Source: F1-60-MAGs163 sp046091165
GTDB taxonomy: Bacteria > Actinomycetota > Thermoleophilia > Solirubrobacterales > Solirubrobacteraceae
Assembly: GCA_046091165.1 (NCBI GenBank)
Contig: JBJTBE010000061.1
Coordinates: forward strand, 1-18,235
DNA: 18,235 nucleotides
Reading direction: 5' to 3'
The notes below the pieces were generated by a model. The model searched no databases. It saw only the letters and a program-made list of their open reading frames with translations, and was not told the origin of the DNA. Positions 12,688-18,235 of the stretch are shown here, piece after piece. The position numbers and the translations under genes were made by a program. The stretch's first letter is position 1. The number at the start of each line of letters is the position of its first letter.

Positions 12688-13977
12688 CTACTTCGCCGTG
12701 GCCTGGGCAGCGTCCAGCAGCCCCCAGCCGTAGAGGCTGTCGGGGCCCTGGAGGCCGAAGTCGCGCGCGGTGCGCTGGAGGTGGCGCTGGAGCGTCGGCG
12801 CGGCGGGGTCGGGGCCGAGCACCCCGGTCGCGATCACCAGGGCGGCGGTGGCCGTCACGTGCGGGGCGGCCATCGAGGTCCCTTCGTAAGTGCCTGGCAG
12901 CCCGAACCTCGAGAGCGACTTGCCCAGCAGCGTCACCTGATAGATGCCCCGCCCGGTGAAGCTCTGCCGGCAGCGCTGGTCGCCCGGCACGCGGGCGTCG
13001 AGGCCGCCCCCGGGGCCGACGATGTCGATGCCGCTGCCGCCGTTGGAGAACTCGGAGATGCAGCCGTCCTCGGTGGTCGAGCCGACCGCCATGACGGCCG
13101 AGGAGCGGGCCGGGTAGGAGACGGCGTTGGCGCCCTCGTTGCCGGTGGCGCCAACCACCAGCACGCCCCGGCTGCGGGCGTAGTCGAGCGCGTCGAGGAT
13201 CTGGGGGATGTCGCTGGCGCGTACGCGCGAGTCGAACTCGAGGCTGAGGTTGATCAGCTTGGCGTTGTTCTTGACGGCGAAGCGCACCCCGCGTGCGATG
13301 TCGTTGGCGTTGCCCTCGCCGTTGGCGTCGAGCACGCGGACCGGCATGATCTTCGCCCCGTAGGCCAGGCCGGCGACGGCGATGCCGTTGTTGGTCGCCT
13401 CGGCAATCGTTCCGGCCACGTGGGTGCCGTGGCCGTTGTCGTCGTTGGGGTAGGAGTCACGGTCGACGTAGTCGTAGCCGCGCTTGAACTGGCTGGCGGT
13501 GAAGTCGGGGGAGCGCCGGAAGGGCGTCCGGTTGGAGTAGGCGACGCCGGTGTCGAGGACCGCGATCACCACGCCCTGGCCACCGGGCCGCCCGGCGGCG
13601 ATGGCGTTGGCCCAGGCCTCCGGCGCGCGCACACCATAAGGGCCCAGAAAATTCCACTGCAGGCTCTTCATCTCCGGGTCGTTGGGCAGGTACTGGGCCG
13701 AGCGCGCACGGGCCGCGCGGGCGATCACGTTCGGAACCGCGTACTCGACCCCGGGCTGGCCCTTGAGGTCGGCGACCGCCCGGCGGACGTTGTCGACCGG
13801 CACGACCACGGGCTGGCCCGGCGCCACGCCGGCCGGCGCCTGGCCGGGCTCGTAGCTGACGACCACCTCACCGGGCACGTATTCCAGCGCCGAGGCAACG
13901 GCGGGAAGCGCCAGCGCCCCGGCGAGGGCCACGGCGGCGGCGGCGAGCCTGATGGTGGTGGTCGGGATACGGTTCAT
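12688..13977 (-). CDS. Secreted subtilisin-like serine protease (peptidase S8)
   Basis: A 429-aa exported protease precursor. The signal peptide covers 1-30 (cleavage after PAVASA). An I9/fervidolysin-type propeptide follows, with VPGEVVVSYEPGQ (34-46) and VEYAVPN (77-83). The catalytic domain has Asp142 in VIAVLDTGV, His183 in NGHGTHVAGT, oxyanion-hole Asn280 in GATGNEG and nucleophile Ser368 in GTSMAAPHV. The triad is intact and the order D-H-S is normal. Two cysteines at 306 and 336 could form a disulfide. It probably degrades extracellular protein. ATG 13977 is preferred over GTG 13986 and 13983 because it starts the typical Met-Asn-Arg signal peptide. It is divergent from tadA. Confidence 0.94.
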   Translation of the reverse strand: MNRIPTTTIRLAAAAVALAGALALPAVASALEYVPGEVVVSYEPGQAPAGVAPGQPVVVPVDNVRRAVADLKGQPGVEYAVPNVIARAARARSAQYLPNDPEMKSLQWNFLGPYGVRAPEAWANAIAAGRPGGQGVVIAVLDTGVAYSNRTPFRRSPDFTASQFKRGYDYVDRDSYPNDDNGHGTHVAGTIAEATNNGIAVAGLAYGAKIMPVRVLDANGEGNANDIARGVRFAVKNNAKLINLSLEFDSRVRASDIPQILDALDYARSRGVLVVGATGNEGANAVSYPARSSAVMAVGSTTEDGCISEFSNGGSGIDIVGPGGGLDARVPGDQRCRQSFTGRGIYQVTLLGKSLSRFGLPGTYEGTSMAAPHVTATAALVIATGVLGPDPAAPTLQRHLQRTARDFGLQGPDSLYGWGLLDAAQATAK

Positions 13978-14006
13978 GGGCACCACGGGCAGCGAGGCCC
14001 GTCACC

Positions 14007-14012
14007 ATCTAA
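14007..14012 (-). promoter_or_regulatory. Possible -10 hexamer for the protease gene
   Basis: On the minus strand TTAGAT lies about 29 nt before the ATG at 13977, which would give a leader of roughly 20 nt. It departs from TANNNT at the second base and no Shine-Dalgarno is visible, so it is tentative. Confidence 0.3.
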
Positions 14013-14070
14013 GACACGCTCAGGGCCGCAAAGTTACGGGCTTTGCCGCCGATGCGCGAGGATTGGGCGG

Positions 14071-14532
14071 ATGGACGGACCCGAAGACGACGAGCGCTGG
14101 ATGGCCGAGGCCATCGCCGAGGCCCGGCTCGCGGCCGCCCACAACGACGTGCCGGTCGGCGCCGTGGTCGTCCACGAGGGGCGGGTGATCGGCCGCGGCC
14201 ACAACGAGCGCGAGGCCGCCGGCGACCCGACGGCCCACGCGGAGGTCATCGCCCTGCGCCAGGCCGCCGCGGAGCTGGGTTCGTGGAGGGTGCTGGACAG
14301 CACCCTCTACGTAACGCTCGAACCCTGCGCGATGTGCGCCGGCGCGATCGTCCTGGCGCGGATCCCGCGGGTGGTATGGGGAGCCGACGACCCGAAGGCC
14401 GGCGCCGGCGGGAGCGTCCTCGACGTCCTTTCCCAGGAGGCCCTCAACCACCGGCCCGCCGTCAGCTCCGGGGTCCGGGCCGCCGAATGCTCGGACCTCC
14501 TGACCGACTTTTTCGCGGGGCGGCGTGGCTGA
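14071..14532 (+). CDS. tadA: tRNA-specific adenosine deaminase TadA
   Basis: A 153-aa zinc deaminase that converts A34 to inosine in the anticodon wobble position of tRNA-Arg(ACG). The zinc and catalytic motifs are HAE (H56, E58) in PTAHAEVIAL and PCxxC (P85, C86, C89) in LEPCAMCAG. VPVGAVVV (27-34) and the end DDPKAGAGGSVLDVL (111-125) are typical of TadA rather than of cytidine or guanine deaminases. The ATG at 14071 is preceded by GAGGAT ending 6 nt upstream. This can be read either as a weak Shine-Dalgarno (GAGG) or as a one-base variant of the TAGGAT -10 hexamer at the leaderless distance. An in-frame extension upstream through the protease region is a shadow. Confidence 0.94.
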   Translation: MDGPEDDERWMAEAIAEARLAAAHNDVPVGAVVVHEGRVIGRGHNEREAAGDPTAHAEVIALRQAAAELGSWRVLDSTLYVTLEPCAMCAGAIVLARIPRVVWGADDPKAGAGGSVLDVLSQEALNHRPAVSSGVRAAECSDLLTDFFAGRRG

Positions 14533-14603
14533 TGGGCAGGGGCTATCGCTGCCGCTGGTGATTGGCGTTACCTTCCCCTTCGACCTGATGGTCGGGACCC
14601 CCC

Positions 14604-14609
14604 TATATC
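14604..14609 (+). promoter_or_regulatory. Possible -10 element for purK-purE
   Basis: TATATC is the most TATAAT-like hexamer in the 101-bp tadA-purK gap. Initiation about 7 nt downstream would leave a short leader before the GTG at 14634 or 14643. No convincing -35 is seen. Confidence 0.4.
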
Positions 14610-14633
14610 TGGAACTCTCCAAGCTGGTTACGG

Positions 14634-15815
14634 GTGGCTGAGGTGTCGGCCGTCGAAGCCACCCCAGTCCCCCGGGACACGCCGGCGTACGCGCCGCCGC
14701 GAGTGGCCATGGTCGGCGCCGGGCAGCTGGCACGGATGACCCACCAGGCGGCGATCGACCTGGGGGTCGAGCTCACCGTGCTCGCCGGCACCCCCGACGA
14801 CTCCGCCGTGCGCGCCGGGGCGCGGGCCGTCTACGGGGACTGTGGCGAGGCCTCCGACCTGCGCCAGCTGGCAGCCGGCGCTGACGTGGTTACCTTCGAC
14901 CACGAGCAGGTACCGCCCGAGCTGCTGCGCGAGCTGGAAGCTGAGGGAATTCCCTTCCAGCCGGCCGCCTCCGCCAAGCTCCTGGCCCAGGACAAGCTCC
15001 ATGCCCGCCGGGAGCTTGCGGCCCGCGGGTTTCCCGTGCCGCCCTTCGCGCAGGCCCGCGACAACGCGGAGATCGCCGCCTTCGCCGACGAGCACGGCTG
15101 GCCGCTCGTAGCCAAGGCGCCGCGCGGCGGCTACGACGGGCGCGGGGTGACAACCGTCAGATCGGCCGCCGAAGCCGAGGCGCTGCTCGCCGGCAGCCGC
15201 GACGGGCTGCTGCTGGAGCCGCTGCTTCCGATCGAGCGCGAGCTGGCGGTGGTAGTCGCCCGCTCGGCTGACGGCCAGGCCACCGCCTACCCGGTCGCCG
15301 AGACCGTGCAGCGGGACGCCATGTGCCGGGAGATCCTCGTTCCCGCGCCCGTGGACGAGACGCTCGCAAAGCAGGCCAGGGAGCTGGCCGTCGCCATCAC
15401 CGACGTGCCGGGCGCCCACGGCGTGATCGCCCTGGAGCTCTTCCTCGTCGGCGGGGAGCTGCTCGTGAACGAGCTGGCTCTGCGCCCCCACAACTCGGGC
15501 CATTTCACCATCGAGGGCGCCGAAACCTCGCAGTTTGAGCAGCACCTGCGCGGCGTCCTGGGCTGGCCGCTCGGCGAGACAAGGCTGACCGCCCCGGCGG
15601 TGGCGATGGTCAACGTGGTCGGGCCGGCCGACGGGTCCGACCCCCGCGAGCGGCTCGGGGCCGCGCTCGCCATGCCCGGAGTCCACGTGCACCTCTACGA
15701 CAAGAGCTCCTCGCCGGGACGCAAGCTCGGCCACGTGACCGTCAAGGCGGCAGAGCTCGCCACGGCTCGTGCACAGGCCCGCACGGCCGCCGCCATACTG
15801 GAGGGCGAGGCCTGA
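14634..15815 (+). CDS. purK: N5-carboxyaminoimidazole ribonucleotide synthase PurK
   Basis: A 393-aa ATP-grasp enzyme of de novo purine synthesis. It makes N5-CAIR from AIR, bicarbonate and ATP. Family motifs are MVGAGQLARM (26-35), VTFDHEQVPPELL (near 86-98), the grasp segment APRGGYDGRGV (near 161-171) and the closing NELALRPHNSGHFTIEGAETSQFEQHLRG block (near 280-308), which is diagnostic. About 23 extra residues precede the normal start of the fold. In-frame GTG codons at 14643 and 14703 would shorten it, and 14703 would give the length usual for PurK; the true start is not decided by the sequence. The stop overlaps the purE ATG (ATGA), so the two consecutive pathway enzymes are translationally coupled. 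Confidence 0.93.
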   Translation: MAEVSAVEATPVPRDTPAYAPPRVAMVGAGQLARMTHQAAIDLGVELTVLAGTPDDSAVRAGARAVYGDCGEASDLRQLAAGADVVTFDHEQVPPELLRELEAEGIPFQPAASAKLLAQDKLHARRELAARGFPVPPFAQARDNAEIAAFADEHGWPLVAKAPRGGYDGRGVTTVRSAAEAEALLAGSRDGLLLEPLLPIERELAVVVARSADGQATAYPVAETVQRDAMCREILVPAPVDETLAKQARELAVAITDVPGAHGVIALELFLVGGELLVNELALRPHNSGHFTIEGAETSQFEQHLRGVLGWPLGETRLTAPAVAMVNVVGPADGSDPRERLGAALAMPGVHVHLYDKSSSPGRKLGHVTVKAAELATARAQARTAAAILEGEA

Positions 15816-16324
15816 TGGGCGAACCGGCGGTGGGAATAGTGATGGGCAGCGACTCGGACCTGCCGACCATGAGGCCGGCCGCCGAGGCGCTCGACGAGCT
15901 TGGGATTACCAGCGAGGTGCGGGTCGTCTCCGCCCACCGGACCCCGTTCGACATGGTCGAGTATGGGCGCGGCGCCGCCGGGCGCGGGCTGCAGGTGCTG
16001 ATCGCCGGGGCCGGCGGAGCCGCGCACCTGCCGGGTATGCTCGCCGCCTGCACCCCGCTTCCGGTGATCGGCGTTCCGGTCCCGCTCGGCAACCTCGACG
16101 GCCTGGACTCGCTGCTCTCGATCGTCCAGATGCCCTCCGGCGTGCCGGTGGCAACGGTCGCCATCGGCGCCGGCCGCAACGCCGGGCTTCTCGCCGGCAG
16201 GATCCTGGGGGCCTCCGATACCGAGGTCCGCTCCCGGGTCGAGGCCTTTCAGGCCGAGCTGGCCGGGAAGGCCCGGGAGGGCGACGCCCGGGTTCAGGAT
16301 CGGTCCGGCGATGGAAGTAGCTGA
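15815..16324 (+). CDS. purE: N5-carboxyaminoimidazole ribonucleotide mutase PurE
   Basis: A 169-aa class I PurE, which converts N5-CAIR, the PurK product, to CAIR. The substrate loop is GSDSDLPTM (11-19). The catalytic His41 is in VSAHRTP (E. coli His45), and AGAGGAAHLPGM (64-75) contributes the other conserved His71. MPSGVPVATVAIG (106-118) is the usual closing motif. The last 25 or so residues are a polar extension beyond the octamer core. Presence of both PurK and class I PurE indicates the bacterial two-step carboxylation route. It overlaps purK by one base at ATGA. Confidence 0.95.
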   Translation: MGEPAVGIVMGSDSDLPTMRPAAEALDELGITSEVRVVSAHRTPFDMVEYGRGAAGRGLQVLIAGAGGAAHLPGMLAACTPLPVIGVPVPLGNLDGLDSLLSIVQMPSGVPVATVAIGAGRNAGLLAGRILGASDTEVRSRVEAFQAELAGKAREGDARVQDRSGDGSS

Positions 16325-16402
16325 CTATCGCAGGCGACCGGATCGCTCGGGGGTCCGCACGGTCCTCGCCGCCTGACCCTTCACGGAAGGGCGCCGGCGC
16401 GC

Positions 16403-16408
16403 CATAAT
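16403..16408 (+). promoter_or_regulatory. -10 hexamer for cytochrome P450
   Basis: CATAAT is one base from TATAAT and lies 47 nt before the ATG at 16456, giving a leader of about 40 nt that ends in a Shine-Dalgarno. A small inverted repeat, CCCTT/AAGGG at 16377-16391, covers the expected -35 region and could be an operator. Confidence 0.45.
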
Positions 16409-16455
16409 CCCCGGGGTGGCCGCCCGGCACCGGGAGGCCGGTGAGGAGAGAGACG

Positions 16456-17694
16456 ATGGCAACGGTTCCCGCAAGCGAAGTCCCCCTCGAGGAGATCGAC
16501 CTCGGGGACATGAGCCTCTGGGAGCAGGGGCCTCCCCACGAGATCTTCGACCGCCTGCGCGCCGAGGCCCCGGTCCACTGGAGCCCGATGGCCACCTGGC
16601 CCGAAGAGCCCGGCTTCTGGTCGATCACGCGGCCGGAGGACATCCACGCCATCAGCCGCGACTGGGAGACCTACTCCTCCGAGCGCGGCGGGATGCTGAT
16701 CGCCGACCACTCGGTCCCGCTCGAGGTCCAGAACTCGATGTTCATCGGCATGGACCCGCCCCGCCACGACCGGATCAAGGCGATCTTCCAGCGCGGCTTC
16801 ACCCCCAAGCGGATCGGCGAGCACGAGCAGGCGATCCGGGAGATTGCCCGGGAGAACTTCGACCGGCTCGACGGCCGCGAGGAGGCAGAGCTCGTCTCCG
16901 ACATCGCCCAGCCGGTCGTGGCGCGGGTGATCGGGAGCTTCCTCGGCACGCCGCCGGAGGACGACGGGCACTGGGCCGACCTGGCCCTGCGGGGACTGGC
17001 GGTGGGCAACGAGGAGCTCCAGCCCGGGGGCGAGAACGTCGCCACGGTGGAGCGGGTACTGATGGAGGCGATGGAGCTCGCCGCCGAGCGGCGCGAGAAC
17101 CCGACCGACGACCTGACGAGCCTGCTGGTCCACACCGAGGTCGACGGCGAGCAGCTGAGCGACCTCGAGGTGGCGGCCGGCTTTGCCCTGCTCGTCGCCG
17201 CCGGGATGGACAGCACCAAGGCCACCTACTCCAACGGGATGGTCGCCCTGCTGAAGAACCCGGAGGAGCGCCGGAAGCTGGTCGACGACCCGTCGTTGAT
17301 CCCCGGCGCCGTCGAGGAGTTCCTGCGCATGCACCCCGCCTTCCTCAACTTCCGCCGCACGGCGACGCGCGACGTCGAGCTGCACGGCCAGACGATCCGA
17401 GAGGGCGACAAGGTGATCATGTGGTACCCGGCCTCCAACCGGGACGAGAACACCTACGAGTGCCCCCACCAGCTCAAGGTCGACCGCAACCCGGACCATC
17501 AGGCCTTCGGCGCCGGCGGCCGGCACTTCTGCCTGGGCACCGCGCTGGCGCGCCTGGAGCTGACGATCCTCTTCGAGGAGACGCTGGGCCGCTACCCGGA
17601 GATGGAGCTGACCTCCGACCCCGAGGCCCTTCCCTCGCTCTTCACCAACCAGGTGAAGGCGATCGAGGTAGAGCTCGGCCCGCGCGCGGCCTGA
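16456..17694 (+). CDS. Cytochrome P450, CYP125/142/124-like
   Basis: A 412-aa soluble bacterial P450. Helix C has MDPPRHDRIK (99-108). The I-helix oxygen-activation motif is AGMDST (249-254), with Asp252 and Thr254. The ExxR motif is E288-R291, the meander motif follows near 335-349, and the heme loop is FGAGGRHFCLG with Cys359. GxHFCLGxxLARLE is the style of actinobacterial CYP125, CYP142 and CYP124, which hydroxylate sterol side chains or methyl-branched lipids; subfamily assignment is inference. It needs ferredoxin and reductase partners, none of which is in the window. ATG 16456 is preferred over GTG 16441 because AGGAGAG (16444-16450) is correctly spaced before it. The racemase gene follows 35 bp later on its own promoter. 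Confidence 0.93.
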   Translation: MATVPASEVPLEEIDLGDMSLWEQGPPHEIFDRLRAEAPVHWSPMATWPEEPGFWSITRPEDIHAISRDWETYSSERGGMLIADHSVPLEVQNSMFIGMDPPRHDRIKAIFQRGFTPKRIGEHEQAIREIARENFDRLDGREEAELVSDIAQPVVARVIGSFLGTPPEDDGHWADLALRGLAVGNEELQPGGENVATVERVLMEAMELAAERRENPTDDLTSLLVHTEVDGEQLSDLEVAAGFALLVAAGMDSTKATYSNGMVALLKNPEERRKLVDDPSLIPGAVEEFLRMHPAFLNFRRTATRDVELHGQTIREGDKVIMWYPASNRDENTYECPHQLKVDRNPDHQAFGAGGRHFCLGTALARLELTILFEETLGRYPEMELTSDPEALPSLFTNQVKAIEVELGPRAA

Positions 17695-17714
17695 GCGCGG
17701 GCGCCGGGCGCAGG

Positions 17715-17720
17715 TAGCAT
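17715..17720 (+). promoter_or_regulatory. -10 hexamer for the CoA-transferase/racemase gene
   Basis: TAGCAT ends 9 nt before the ATG at 17730, the longest gap in the leaderless set. No Shine-Dalgarno is present. Confidence 0.45.
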
Positions 17721-17729
17721 CCGGGCGCG

Positions 17730-18235
17730 ATGAGCCCCGAGCGCAGCGGTCCCCTCACCAGCGTCAAGGTCCTCGAGGTCGGGGGGATCGGGCCCAACCC
17801 GTTTGCCGGGATGCTGCTGGCCGACATGGGCGCCGACGTGCTGCGCGTCGACCGCCCGGGAGCGGCGATGCTGCCCCCGCAGTTCGACCTCACCCGCCGC
17901 GGCCACGCCGTCGCCGAGGTGGACATGAAGTCAGGCGAGGGCCGGGAGACGGTCCTGAAGCTGGCCGGGAGCGCCGACGCGCTCATCGAGGGCTACCGCC
18001 CCGGCGTCATGGAGCGCCTGGGCCTGGGCCCCGAGGCGGTCCACTCGCGCAACCCGAAGCTCGTCTACGGCCGGATGACCGGTTACGGCCAGGACGGGCC
18101 GATGGCTTCCGTGGCCGGCCACGACATCAACTACATCTCGCTCGCCGGCGCGCTCGGCGCTGCCCGGCGGACCGGGGAGAAGCCGATGTTCGCCCTCAAC
18201 TTAGTCGGGGACTACGGCGGCGGGGCGATGTTCCT
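17730..18235 (+). CDS. Alpha-methylacyl-CoA racemase / CaiB-BaiF CoA-transferase family, 5' part
   Basis: Only the first 168 residues are in the window; the frame is open at the edge. It begins with the family strand SVKVLEVGGIGPNPFAGMLLADMGADVLRV and continues with ALIEGYRPGVMERLGLGPE and the signature RMTGYGQDGPMASVAGHDINYIS. By recall of the Mycobacterium tuberculosis MCR enzyme, Arg90, His131 and Asp161 (in VGDYGGGAMF) match Arg91 and the catalytic pair His126 and Asp156. This favours a racemase over a plain CoA-transferase, where an Asp replaces such residues. Racemases of this kind epimerise 2-methylacyl-CoA so that branched or sterol side chains can enter beta-oxidation. The loop after strand two is shorter than usual. 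One TTA leucine codon occurs near the window end. Confidence 0.9.
   Translation, partial: MSPERSGPLTSVKVLEVGGIGPNPFAGMLLADMGADVLRVDRPGAAMLPPQFDLTRRGHAVAEVDMKSGEGRETVLKLAGSADALIEGYRPGVMERLGLGPEAVHSRNPKLVYGRMTGYGQDGPMASVAGHDINYISLAGALGAARRTGEKPMFALNLVGDYGGGAMF

Noticed and set aside
12781..14070. In-frame extension of tadA across the protease gene
   Set aside because: It is antisense to an intact subtilisin gene with full catalytic triad and signal peptide, and TadA needs only the last 153 residues.
14532..14561. Nine-codon ORF overlapping the tadA stop (ATGA)
   Set aside because: It is very short and Arg/Gly/Trp-rich, with no membrane or domain character; the overlap is likely coincidental.
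14533..14633. Possible SRP (4.5S) RNA next to tadA
   Set aside because: The gap is only 101 bp and lacks the conserved GGTCAGG and AGCAG loop sequences of SRP RNA; purK begins immediately after.

Overview
The window is chromosomal DNA from a high-GC Gram-positive bacterium. GC-rich codons, many GTG and TTG starts, few true Shine-Dalgarno sites, leaderless-looking genes, an actinobacterial-type phosphofructokinase with PPi-enzyme residues and a heliorhodopsin all point to Actinobacteria. I suspect class Thermoleophilia (Solirubrobacterales-like), but that is inference. Genes are densely packed on both strands, and no stretch over 300 bases lacks a gene. I see no insertion sequence, prophage, CRISPR array or rRNA.

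Layout. A tRNA-Ser(GCU) at 40-128 is followed by a heliorhodopsin (209-1012), a glycine-zipper protein with 13-residue repeats (1070-1783), an RDD-family membrane protein (1780-2454) and a DUF1330 protein (2485-2847). Two minus-strand genes follow: a degenerate GT28/MurG-like glycosyltransferase (2856-3815) and a fusion of an RsbW-like ATPase domain with a GNAT acetyltransferase (3842-5290). Divergent from them is a secreted penicillin-G-acylase-like Ntn hydrolase (5425-7941). Next come a PlsC-type acyltransferase (7968-9005), a DUF1295 membrane protein (9008-9781), an AI-2E/PerM-family transporter (9837-11000), a phosphofructokinase with PPi-enzyme specificity residues (11037-12071), a 30-residue membrane peptide (12071-12163) and a universal stress protein (12219-12662). 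A secreted subtilisin-like protease lies on the minus strand (12688-13977). Then come tadA (14071-14532), purK and purE (14634-16324), a cytochrome P450 (16456-17694) and the 5' part of an alpha-methylacyl-CoA racemase/CoA-transferase gene that runs off the window (17730-18235).

How the genes work together. purK and purE overlap by ATGA and do consecutive purine steps. The P450 beside an Amacr-type racemase suggests oxidation and epimerisation of branched or sterol side chains. The repeat protein and RDD protein also overlap by ATGA and sit directly behind the heliorhodopsin, so they are the best candidates in this window for partners of this photoreceptor of unknown function. The window-wide signal is a TANNNT -10-like hexamer 6-9 nt upstream of the start codon of at least seven genes. 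It implies leaderless transcription and fixes several start codons. Genes with real Shine-Dalgarno sites keep the same hexamer further upstream.
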